Source: Amycolatopsis palatopharyngis
GTDB taxonomy: Bacteria; Actinomycetota; Actinomycetes; Mycobacteriales; Pseudonocardiaceae
NCBI RefSeq assembly: GCF_003385185.1
Contig: NZ_PQHZ01000029.1
Location: 1-64,000, forward strand
Direction of reading: 5' to 3'
Length of the DNA: 64,000 nt
A model generated the notes under the pieces. It saw only the letters and a list, made by a program, of their open reading frames with translations. It did no database searches and was not told the origin of the DNA. A program made the position numbers and the translations under genes. Positions within the stretch are counted from its first letter, which is position 1. The number at the start of each line of letters is the position of its first letter. Positions 1-6,933 of the stretch are shown piece after piece.

Positions 1-42
1 GCCCTCGGCCTGATCCCCGACCCAGCCCTCCCGGACTCCGCC

Positions 43-177
43 TGGTGCGTCTGCAAGTACCACCAAGCAAGATCAAAGTCGTCGCTAACCCACCCCAAGC
101 GAGCGGCCCCACATACGCGAGTTGGGTGTAGTTAACTGCGAAGTCGATCTTGCTTGGGCGTACTTGCAGACGCACCA
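43..177. repeat. Long palindromic repeat, copy 1
   Basis: Two 32-base arms (43-74 and 146-177) are inverted copies differing at two bases; each contains the shared core GCGTCTGCAAGTAC and AAGCAAGATC. About 70 bases lie between the arms. The same arms recur at 14181-14296 with a different interior. No coding region is convincing here. The sequence could form a large hairpin and looks like a dispersed non-autonomous palindromic element, but no transposase is linked to it. Confidence 0.8.
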
Positions 178-259
178 ACTGGGTGCGGGAGGGGCGGATG
201 GGGACGTAGGTGCGGTCTGGACAGGCTGCGGAAGATCGGGGAGGCCCTAGACTGCGGGT

Positions 260-1147
260 GTGACAGGTGCCACCGAGTTGTCCGGCTCTCCCGCGGAGCT
301 CGCCGACACACTGGAGAAGGTCGGATATCTCGCCGACGCCGGGGTGGCCACCGCCGCCTTCCTCGCGATCCGGATGCGGAAGCCGCTGTTCTGCGAGGGC
401 GAGCCCGGTACCGGGAAGACCGCGCTGGCGCTGGCGCTCGCCGAGGCACTCGGCCAGCCCCTGATCCGGCTGCAGTGCCACGAGGGAATCGACGCGGCCC
501 AGGCGCTGTACGAGTGGGACTTCCCTCGGCAGCTGCTGCACCTGCGTGCGCTGGAGGCCTCCAGCGGCGGCGGTCTCGACGTCGACGCCGCGGAGCAGTC
601 CCTCTACACCGAGCGGTTCCTGCTGGCTCGTCCACTGCTGCGTGCCCTCACGACCGCGCCCTGCGTCCTGCTGATCGACGAGATCGACAGGGCCGACGAC
701 GAGTTCGAGGCCTTCCTGCTGCAGCTACTGGACGAGAACGCCGTCACCATTCCCGAGTACGGCGAGGTGCGCGCGCAGACGCCACCGCTGGTCGTGCTGA
801 CGTCGAACCGAACCAGGGAGGTGCACGACGCGCTCAAACGCCGCTGTCTCTACCACTGGCTCGAACATCCGGGACTGGCCAGGGAGATCGCCATCCTGCG
901 CAGCCGCATCCCCGGTATCGGCGATCGTCTCGCCCACCAGGTCGCCGACGCGGTTCGCAGGCTGCGTGACCTGGAACTGCTCAAACCACCCGGCGTCGCC
1001 GAGTCACTGGACTGGGCACAGGCACTGCTGGCGCTGGACCGCGACGAACTCGACGCGGAGGCCGCGGCACTCACCCTCGGCGCGGTGCTCAAGTACAGCG
1101 AGGACGCCGAGCGCATGCGAGCCAAGCTGGACGCTCTGCTCGCGTGA
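260..1147 (+). CDS. MoxR-family AAA+ ATPase (CoxD-like)
   Basis: 295-residue AAA+ ATPase of the MoxR/CoxD type, a class that works with VWA-domain proteins to mature or insert metal cofactors in enzyme complexes. The Walker A motif GEPGTGKT lies at about residues 47-54 and the Walker B stretch LLIDEIDRAD near 138-147, followed by a sensor-1 region (VLTSNRT). The start is GTG at 260. Its expected partner, a CoxE-like VWA protein, lies 4.7 kb downstream at 5824, with a sigma-factor module between them. A role in maturing the molybdenum hydroxylase at 8359-12229 is inferred from this known pairing. The stop codon lies inside a palindrome shared with the convergent STAS gene. Confidence 0.85.
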   Translation: MTGATELSGSPAELADTLEKVGYLADAGVATAAFLAIRMRKPLFCEGEPGTGKTALALALAEALGQPLIRLQCHEGIDAAQALYEWDFPRQLLHLRALEASSGGGLDVDAAEQSLYTERFLLARPLLRALTTAPCVLLIDEIDRADDEFEAFLLQLLDENAVTIPEYGEVRAQTPPLVVLTSNRTREVHDALKRRCLYHWLEHPGLAREIAILRSRIPGIGDRLAHQVADAVRRLRDLELLKPPGVAESLDWAQALLALDRDELDAEAAALTLGAVLKYSEDAERMRAKLDALLA

Positions 1148-1162
1148 GGCCGCGCGGCCTCA
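1145..1162. terminator. 18-bp palindrome holding both convergent stop codons
   Basis: TGAGGCCGCGCGGCCTCA is a perfect palindrome. Its first three bases are the stop of the MoxR gene and its last three, read on the other strand, are the stop of the STAS gene. It could act as a compact bidirectional terminator. There is no T-tract, which is usual for actinomycete terminators. Confidence 0.5.
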
Positions 1163-1510
1163 GGCCTCGGCCGCGCTCCAGGTCAGGTGCTCGTCGACGC
1201 CGGCCAGCGTGATGACCCGCTCTACCGCGGCGCTCGCCACCACCGACATCGCGACCTCGCGCTCCTGAGCGTGCCGCTGGACCTGAAGCAGTGTGTTCAG
1301 CGCGGACGAGTCGAAGAACGTCACCCCGGACAGATCGGCCACAAGGGCGCCTGGCTGCCCGTCGTCAACGACCGTTGTCAGTGCTTCCCGCAGCCGCGGG
1401 CTGGTCAACAGGTCGAGTTCCCCGGCGACGGCCACGCGCCACTCGCCGTCTCCGGCGGTGGTGGTGATGCTGAAGCCGGGCGTCTGGGCATCCAGACCAG
1501 GGACGCTCAT
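1160..1510 (-). CDS. STAS-domain anti-anti-sigma factor
   Basis: 116-residue single STAS domain of the RsbV/SpoIIAA class. Such proteins bind anti-sigma factors and free the sigma factor when unphosphorylated. The phosphoacceptor region reads LSGVTFFDSSALN, with the usual Asp-Ser-Ser. The start ATG at 1510 is chosen because GAGGAG lies 8-9 bases upstream; a longer reading frame (ATG at 1564) lacks this support. It neighbours the WhiB gene (same strand) and the divergent usfX-sigF pair, so it is a natural antagonist of that anti-sigma factor. The direct target is inferred. Confidence 0.85.
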   Translation of the reverse strand: MSVPGLDAQTPGFSITTTAGDGEWRVAVAGELDLLTSPRLREALTTVVDDGQPGALVADLSGVTFFDSSALNTLLQVQRHAQEREVAMSVVASAAVERVITLAGVDEHLTWSAAEA

Positions 1511-1680
1511 AGGAACTCTCCTCAGGCTTACCGATGCGACCCCGGTATGCGCCTGTGGTCTCAAGCGCCGGCCGTGGCATCGGGACGGGTACTCACACTG
1601 ATTGGTGCGCGCTGTCCGTGCAACGGGACATACCCGACTTTAGCCGAGCGGATGACGGCCCTGTCGATCACCCGGAGTGT

Positions 1681-1989
1681 TCAGTTCTTGCCTGCGGTCT
1701 CCCTCGGCGCGCGGCGCTGGCGCCGGAACATCTCGCGCCGTTCGATCTCGCCGAGACCACCCCAGATGCCGTACGGCTCCTGTACCGAGAGCGCGTGCTC
1801 ACGACACTGCTCCAATACCGGGCAGGACCGGCAGATGGCCTTGGCCCGCTGTTCCCGGGACTCCCGGGCTAGTCCGCGTTCGTTGTCCGTGTGGAAGAAG
1901 AGACTGCTGTCGGCGCCACGGCACGCCCCGTGCAGTTGCCATTCCCACTCTTCAGCGACCACGACCGGCAGTCGGCTCACATCGGCCAT
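1681..1989 (-). CDS. whiB3: WhiB-family Fe-S regulator, WhiB3/WhiD-like
   Basis: 102-residue Wbl protein. Four cysteines at about 23, 53, 56 and 62 (C-x29-C-x2-C-x5-C) would hold a [4Fe-4S] cluster, followed by the GIWGG turn (74-78) and a basic C-terminal tail. The stretch around FFHTDNERG and AREQRAK-like residues resembles mycobacterial WhiB3 and Streptomyces WhiD more than WhiB1 or WhiB4. WhiB proteins bind region 4 of sigma factors and act as redox/NO-responsive transcription partners. A SigF-type promoter, GTTT-N16-GGGTAG, lies 40-65 bases upstream, back to back with that of usfX-sigF. The paralogue assignment is by recall, so moderately sure. Confidence 0.85.
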   Translation of the reverse strand: MADVSRLPVVVAEEWEWQLHGACRGADSSLFFHTDNERGLARESREQRAKAICRSCPVLEQCREHALSVQEPYGIWGGLGEIERREMFRRQRRAPRETAGKN

Positions 1990-2030
1990 CTCGTCCCCGC
2001 CCTTCAGCGATCTTCATGTCCGATCTGCTG

Positions 2031-2056
2031 CTACCCGGCTGCCGTGACGATCAAAC
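2031..2056 (-). promoter_or_regulatory. SigF-type promoter for whiB
   Basis: On the minus strand GTTT (2056-2053), a 16-base spacer and GGGTAG (2036-2031) resemble the known SigF/SigB consensus GTTT-N14-16-GGGTAT. Predicted transcription would start near 2024, giving a leader of about 35 bases to the whiB ATG. Confidence 0.5.
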
Positions 2057-2064
2057 GTCGATGT

Positions 2065-2090
2065 GTTTGAACTACCGTATGAGGGGGCAT
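2065..2090 (+). promoter_or_regulatory. SigF-type promoter for usfX-sigF
   Basis: GTTT (2065-2068), a 16-base spacer and GGGCAT (2085-2090) resemble the SigF consensus GTTT-N14-16-GGGTAT. An in-frame ATG at 2089 lies inside the predicted -10, so translation should begin downstream, at GTG 2128. This implies autoregulation of sigF, as known for mycobacterial usfX-sigF. Confidence 0.55.
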
Positions 2091-2127
2091 GTCAGCGGCA
2101 CAGCCGCGATTGACGGAGGAGGCGACA

Positions 2128-2553
2128 GTGTCGCAGCAGTTCGTGGCGGAGGATTCGGCGTCGCCGGCCTCGCATTCGATGCGGGTGCAGACCTCGGCCA
2201 CGCCAGAGGTGATTCCTACGTTGCGTACGATCGGTGCCGACCTGGCGATGCGCCTGGACTTCGATCTCGACGCGATCGACGATCTCCGGATGGCCGTGGA
2301 CGAAGCGTGTTCGCTGCTGCTGCCGGCCGCTTCCGACGGTCAGCTCGACTGTGACTTCCGCTACGGTGCCGGACGGATCGAACTGAGCGTCTCCGTCTTC
2401 ACCGAACAGCCCGGCCTGGTAGCCCCGGACGCACTCGGCTGGCAGCTGCTCAACGCGCTGGTGACGTCCGTGGAGAGGTCGATCGACCAGGTGGACGGCG
2501 GCTTCCGGGCCAAGATCGATCTCGCGCGTGACTGCGCGACGGTCGCCCGGTGA
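2128..2553 (+). CDS. usfX: UsfX/RsbW-type anti-sigma factor
   Basis: 141-residue HATPase-fold anti-sigma factor. It overlaps the sigF start by 4 bases, the standard anti-sigma/sigma pairing. Start GTG 2128 has GGAGGAGG five bases upstream; an in-frame ATG at 2089 lies within a predicted promoter. The N-box reads AVDEACSLLL: the magnesium-binding Asn seen in kinase-active SpoIIAB/RsbW (EACTNA) is replaced by Leu, and no clear GxG box follows. Mycobacterial UsfX (AVDEVCTRLI) is degenerate in the same way, so this is probably a binding antagonist rather than an active kinase. Likely partners are the STAS protein at 1160 and SigF. Confidence 0.85.
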   Translation: MSQQFVAEDSASPASHSMRVQTSATPEVIPTLRTIGADLAMRLDFDLDAIDDLRMAVDEACSLLLPAASDGQLDCDFRYGAGRIELSVSVFTEQPGLVAPDALGWQLLNALVTSVERSIDQVDGGFRAKIDLARDCATVAR

Positions 2554-3344
2554 CCGAGCGGGACGACGACGGCGGGCGCGGTTCCACGGGCATTCGGGAC
2601 GCCGACGTGCCCGAGTTGTTCCGGCAGCTGCGTGCGCTCGAGCCGGGTGACCGCCGCAGGGAACGCCTGCGGGAACAGTTGGTGCATCACCACCTCGGCC
2701 TGGTACGTAACCTCGCTCGGCGCTATCGCGGCCAGGCGGAGTCGATGGAGGATCTGCTGCAGGTCGGCACCGTCGGCCTGATCAACGCCATCGATCGGTT
2801 CGATCCCGAGCACGGCACCGAGTTTCTCGGCTATGCCGTCCCCACCATCACCGGCGAGATACGTCGCTACTTTCGGGATTCCGGCTGGTCGGTACGGGTA
2901 CCAAGGCGGCTGAAAGACCTGCACGGCAGGCTCGCCGCGGCACGGGAGGAACTCACCACCCGGCTGGCAAGGGCGCCGCGGCCGAGTGAACTCGCCGACT
3001 ATCTCGGCATCAGCAGGGAGGAAGTGCACGAGGGCCTGCTCGCCGAGCGGGGTCAGTACGGCACTTCGCTCGACGCGCTGATGGAGGAGTCGACCCATGC
3101 CGTGTTCGGCTCGTCGGACGACAACCTCGATCAGGCGGAACTGCGGGCGCTGATCGGGCCGTTGGTCGAGGACCTGCCGGAACGGGAACGCAAGATCGTT
3201 CTGCTGCGGTTCGGCTTCGGCCTGAGCCAGTCCGACATCGCTCGCCGGGTAGGTGTTTCCCAGATGCAGGTGTCCCGGCTGCTGGCAGGCACCCTGCGCC
3301 AGTTGCGCGCCAGGATCGGGGAGAGTGCGGGTCCGATGGGGTGA
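2550..3344 (+). CDS. sigF: RNA polymerase sigma factor SigF/SigB subfamily
   Basis: 264-residue group 3 sigma-70 factor. Region 2 lies at about 45-115 (MEDLLQVGTVGLINAIDRFD, then the core-binding/-10 segment ending GEIRRYFRD), region 3 at about 118-190, and region 4 at about 205-255 with the helix-turn-helix LSQSDIARRVGVSQMQVSRL. The GTG start overlaps the usfX stop, implying translational coupling. The surrounding STAS, anti-sigma and PP2C genes form a partner-switching circuit of the kind that controls stress and development sigma factors. Probably autoregulated from the SigF-type promoter at 2065-2090. Confidence 0.93.
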   Translation: MTERDDDGGRGSTGIRDADVPELFRQLRALEPGDRRRERLREQLVHHHLGLVRNLARRYRGQAESMEDLLQVGTVGLINAIDRFDPEHGTEFLGYAVPTITGEIRRYFRDSGWSVRVPRRLKDLHGRLAAAREELTTRLARAPRPSELADYLGISREEVHEGLLAERGQYGTSLDALMEESTHAVFGSSDDNLDQAELRALIGPLVEDLPERERKIVLLRFGFGLSQSDIARRVGVSQMQVSRLLAGTLRQLRARIGESAGPMG

Positions 3345-3417
3345 CAGGCAGTTGACACCGTGGCACGTAGGGTCTGCAGCGACGAGGTCGGCCGGAGCTG
3401 GTGAGGGAGGCCGCGGG

Positions 3418-4776
3418 GTGGGTGCGTTGCTCGGGGACAGCCCTGGAGAGACCATGGCGCGTGATCGGATGGCCGAGGAGAACTCGGCGCTGGAACACGC
3501 CCTGGAACGCGCGGCGTTCATGCAGGATGTTTCCCGCAGGCTGGCCGGTTCGCTCAATGTGCGCAGGACACTCCTGCAGCTACTGCACCTCGGGGTGCCC
3601 TACCTCGGCGACTGGATGATGCTCGCGCTGTTCGACGGTCGCGGCGCACGCCTTGTCTCCCTGGGAGCCGGGGGATCGGTCACCGAGCCCCTCTTCCTGC
3701 CCGAGCTCGGCGACGGCCCCGCGGCGCTCGACCGCATCCGCCGCGGCGGGCACACCGACCTACTGCACCTGGACTCCGTTTCGCCCGCTGCGGACAGCCT
3801 CGCCACCTTCATTCCGGACGAGTCGTTGTGCGCGCGCGCCGCCGCCCAGCGGCCCGCGGAAGTACTGGGTGCTGGACTGACGGCGCGCGGGTCGACCCTC
3901 GGCGCGCTGGTATTGGTGCGCGGGGACGGTCGTGCGTTCGCCGAAGCCGACCGCACCCTGGCCGAGGAGTTCGCGCGCAGGGCTGCGGTCACCCTCGACT
4001 CCGCCGCGTTGTACGAGGAACGCAGCGAGGTCGCCTCGGTGTTGCAGGCGAGTCTGCGCCCGCCGGTACTGGAGCGGATACCCGGCATGCGGGTCTCGGC
4101 CCGGTTCCGCGCCGCGAAGGAACATATGTCCATCGGCGGGGACTTCTACGATCTGCACGGCGCGAACGACGACTGGTCGCTCGTCATCGGCGACGTCTGT
4201 GGCAAGGGCGTCGACGCGGCTGTGCTCACCGGCAGGGCCAGGCAGACGATCCGCACCGCGGCGCATTTCGACAGGTCCCCCGCCACGATTCTCACGGCGC
4301 TCAACGACGTCCTCTACGGCGCGGATTCCGACCGGTTCGTCACTGTCGCCTGTGCCAGGGTCCGTCCCGGCCGCCGGGACGGCAGCGCCGAGGTGACACT
4401 GGCACTCGCGGGTCATCCGGCCCCGCTCGTTCTGCGCGGTGACGGCACGGTCGAGGAGCCCGAGCTGTCCGGGACGCTGTCCGGCGTGCTGCCCGACCTT
4501 TCCTACGCCGAGATCACCATCCAGCTGCGCCCCGGCGACCTCATGCTTTTCTACACCGACGGGGTGTGCGAGGCGAAGGGACCGGAGGACATGTTCGGCG
4601 TCCAGCGGCTGCGAGCCCTGCTGCCCGCCTATGCCGGGGCCGAGCCGGATACCGTGTGCGAGGCAGTGGAACAGCAGGTGATCGACCACCTCGACGGCCG
4701 GGCACACGACGACATCGCGCTGCTCGCACTGCGCTGTGAGGGTGCTGGCCAGGAGATGGCGGACACCGCCCGCTGA
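3418..4776 (+). CDS. GAF-PP2C (SpoIIE/RsbU-type) serine phosphatase
   Basis: 452-residue signalling phosphatase with an N-terminal coiled segment, a GAF sensor domain (about 40-200) and a SpoIIE-type PP2C domain (about 215-440). Metal-binding motifs are intact: GGDFYD (240-245), GDVCGKG, FYTDGV and the terminal HDDIALL. These enzymes dephosphorylate STAS anti-anti-sigma factors to release the sigma factor. The start GTG 3418 has GAGGGAGG seven bases upstream; an ATG at 3454 is an alternative. The gene lies 73 bases after sigF and 14 bases before the cobalamin-binding gene, so it is probably in one operon. The natural substrate, inferred, is the STAS protein at 1160. Confidence 0.88.
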   Translation: MGALLGDSPGETMARDRMAEENSALEHALERAAFMQDVSRRLAGSLNVRRTLLQLLHLGVPYLGDWMMLALFDGRGARLVSLGAGGSVTEPLFLPELGDGPAALDRIRRGGHTDLLHLDSVSPAADSLATFIPDESLCARAAAQRPAEVLGAGLTARGSTLGALVLVRGDGRAFAEADRTLAEEFARRAAVTLDSAALYEERSEVASVLQASLRPPVLERIPGMRVSARFRAAKEHMSIGGDFYDLHGANDDWSLVIGDVCGKGVDAAVLTGRARQTIRTAAHFDRSPATILTALNDVLYGADSDRFVTVACARVRPGRRDGSAEVTLALAGHPAPLVLRGDGTVEEPELSGTLSGVLPDLSYAEITIQLRPGDLMLFYTDGVCEAKGPEDMFGVQRLRALLPAYAGAEPDTVCEAVEQQVIDHLDGRAHDDIALLALRCEGAGQEMADTAR

Positions 4777-4790
4777 GCGAGGAGACGCGA

Positions 4791-5813
4791 GTGCGGCTTG
4801 CCGTCGAGGACCTCGCGGAGTTCGAGCGAGCCCTCGAAGCCGCCGACACCACCGTGGCGGTTCGACACGTGGAACACCTGCTCGACGCCGGCGCGGGCGT
4901 GCTGCCGGTCCTGGTCGAGATCATCGCCGCCGCACAGCGCAGGGTCGGTGAGCGCTGGCTGCGCGGGGAGTGGTCGGTGGCCAGAGAGCATGCGGCGACC
5001 GGAGTCTCGGTGGCCGCCGCCGGGGTGGTCGCGCGCCACGCGAGGCGCGTGCCGGTGAGCCGAGGCAGGGTAGTGCTCGCCTGTGCCGAACGGGAGTGGC
5101 ACTTGTTGCCCGCGCTGCTCGTCGCGTACGGGCTGCGGGCCGACGGCTGGGAGGTCGACTTCCTCGGCGCCTCGACTCCGCAGGCACGTTTTGTCTCCCA
5201 CCTGCACGACATCGGTCCGGACGTGACCGCGGTCAGCTGCTCGGTCCTGCGTGCGTTACCCAGCACCCGCGAATTCATCGAGGCCAGTACGGAATGCGGC
5301 ATCCCGGTCCTCGCGGGCGGTGCGGCGTTCGGCCCGGACGGCGTGCGCGCCGCCGCCCTCGGTGCGACCGGGTGGGCCGGTGACGTCAGGGACGTGGTGG
5401 ACGTGATCGCCCGGCTGCCCACGGTGGTCCCGCCCGCACCTGCGCTGCCGGTCCGGCCACTGGCCGAGCAGCGGGCGCTGGACGTGCACCACTCCTGGCT
5501 GGTGGCCGAGGTCCTGCGCAGCTGGCAGCCGGAAGCGGCGGCAGCAGCGAGGGAGCACGCGACCGTGTGGCGGGAAGGTGTGGAGCAGGTGTTGTTCGCG
5601 CTTCAGGCCACACTCGTCACCGGCGACACCAGAATTCTGTCCGAGGCGGCTCGGTGGGTGGACGGCCTGCTCGGCGCGCGCGGAGTCCGAGGCACGCCGA
5701 TCCGCGATCTCGCCGAAGCGCTGGCCCGGAACGTGCGGGAATTCCCGCTGGCGGCGGACCTCGTCCACGAATACTGGCCCGCATCACCGCACTCGGCGGC
5801 CTCCGTGGGGTGA
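4791..5813 (+). CDS. Cobalamin-binding sensor protein with CarH-like W-x9-EH motif
   Basis: 340 residues. Residues 1-85 form a four-helix cap containing W56-x9-E66-H67, the signature of CarH/LitR adenosylcobalamin photoreceptors. Residues 92-205 form a B12-binding Rossmann domain: E102-W-H104-L-L-P matches the ExHxxG lower-ligand motif except for the final Gly, and VLAGGAAFG supplies the GG loop. There is no MerR DNA-binding domain. The C-terminal 135 residues are helical and unrecognised. Start GTG follows GAGGAGACGCGA. Its position directly after the GAF-PP2C gene suggests it controls the SigF switch by protein contact. Binding of B12 is well supported; light sensing and the target are inference. 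Confidence 0.8.
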   Translation: MRLAVEDLAEFERALEAADTTVAVRHVEHLLDAGAGVLPVLVEIIAAAQRRVGERWLRGEWSVAREHAATGVSVAAAGVVARHARRVPVSRGRVVLACAEREWHLLPALLVAYGLRADGWEVDFLGASTPQARFVSHLHDIGPDVTAVSCSVLRALPSTREFIEASTECGIPVLAGGAAFGPDGVRAAALGATGWAGDVRDVVDVIARLPTVVPPAPALPVRPLAEQRALDVHHSWLVAEVLRSWQPEAAAAAREHATVWREGVEQVLFALQATLVTGDTRILSEAARWVDGLLGARGVRGTPIRDLAEALARNVREFPLAADLVHEYWPASPHSAASVG

Positions 5814-5823
5814 CAATGGTGGG

Positions 5824-6933
5824 ATGGGCGAACCGATCCCGGGACTGGTGGGGTTTCCTGTCGCGCTGCGCGCGGCTGGTCTGCCCTGCGACGCCCACCG
5901 GGTACAGGCGTTTCTCGCGGCCACAGAGGCGCTGGATCTCGCCGATCCGGGCCAGCTCTACTGGGCAGGCAGGGTCACCCTCTGCGCCGATCCCGATGAC
6001 CTGCCCCGCTACGACGAGGCGTTCGCCGCGTGGTTCGCGACCACACCGCCCCGCAGGACGTCGCGACCGGCCCAACAGCGAAGGCAGAGCGTGCTGGCCG
6101 CGCTGACCTCCCCAACTCAGCCGGACGCCATCTCGGCCGCCGACCCCTCAGGCGAGGAGATGCGGGTCGCGGCCAGCGATTCGGAGGTGCTGCGCAGGCG
6201 CGACCTCGGCGAACTCACCGCGGCCGAGCGGGCGCATCTGCGTGAACTGTTCGCGCTGTTACGGCCCGTACCACCGCAGCGATCGTCGCTACGCAGACGC
6301 AGGGCCCGGCGCGGCGGCCTCGATCCGGCGCGGACGATGCGCGCGATGCTGGCGGGCGGCGGTGAGCCGGTGCGCCTTTCGTACCGCGACCGGTCCCGGC
6401 GGCCACGCAGGGTCGTGCTGCTGATCGACGTTTCCGGCTCGATGACGCCCTATGCCGACTCGCTCCTGCGGTTCGCGCATGTCGTAGTGCGTTCCGCTCC
6501 CGCGTCGACTGAGGTGTTCACCCTTGGCACCCGGCTGACCCGGGTGTCGCGACAGTTGCGGCAGCGGGATGCGGAACGGGCGATGCTCGGCGCCGCCCAT
6601 GCGGTGGCCGACTTCGCGGGTGGCACGAGGCTGGGGGAGACGCTGCGAGTGTTCCTCGACCGGTGGGGCCAGCGTGGTCTCGCACGGCAGGCCGTCGTGG
6701 TCGTCTTCTCCGATGGATGGGAGCGCGGAGACACCGCGCTACTCGGGGAACAGCTCGCGCGGATGCGCAGGCTGGCCCGCTCGGTGCTCTGGGTCAACCC
6801 GCACGCGGGCCGGGCGGGTTACGCTCCGGTGCAGTCCGGCATCGCCGCCGCGCTCCCGCACCTTGACCGGTTGCTGGCCGGACACAGCCTGGCCACTCTC
6901 GAACGACTGCTGCTGGAGATCCGAGATGCGTGA
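5824..6933 (+). CDS. coxE: VWA-domain protein, CoxE-like
   Basis: 369-residue protein of the CoxE/VWA family. The VWA domain occupies roughly 195-369 and begins with a MIDAS motif D-V-S-G-S (202-206); a Ser/Arg-rich linker and an N-terminal helical region precede it. In carboxydotrophs CoxD (MoxR ATPase) and CoxE cooperate to mature the Mo-Cu site of CO dehydrogenase; related pairs serve other molybdenum hydroxylases. The start ATG lies 10 bases after the cobalamin-protein stop with only a weak GGTGGG upstream. The end overlaps the XdhC gene by 8 bases. It is likely a maturation factor for the hydroxylase at 8359-12229. Confidence 0.85.
   Translation: MGEPIPGLVGFPVALRAAGLPCDAHRVQAFLAATEALDLADPGQLYWAGRVTLCADPDDLPRYDEAFAAWFATTPPRRTSRPAQQRRQSVLAALTSPTQPDAISAADPSGEEMRVAASDSEVLRRRDLGELTAAERAHLRELFALLRPVPPQRSSLRRRRARRGGLDPARTMRAMLAGGGEPVRLSYRDRSRRPRRVVLLIDVSGSMTPYADSLLRFAHVVVRSAPASTEVFTLGTRLTRVSRQLRQRDAERAMLGAAHAVADFAGGTRLGETLRVFLDRWGQRGLARQAVVVVFSDGWERGDTALLGEQLARMRRLARSVLWVNPHAGRAGYAPVQSGIAAALPHLDRLLAGHSLATLERLLLEIRDA

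Noticed and set aside
2089..2127. ATG 2089 as the usfX start
   Set aside because: It falls inside the predicted SigF -10 element and lacks a Shine-Dalgarno; GTG 2128 has GGAGGAGG at ideal spacing.
2361..3557. 398-codon minus-strand frame across sigF
   Set aside because: SigF is clear on the plus strand. The antisense product has no recognisable domain and no ribosome-binding site.
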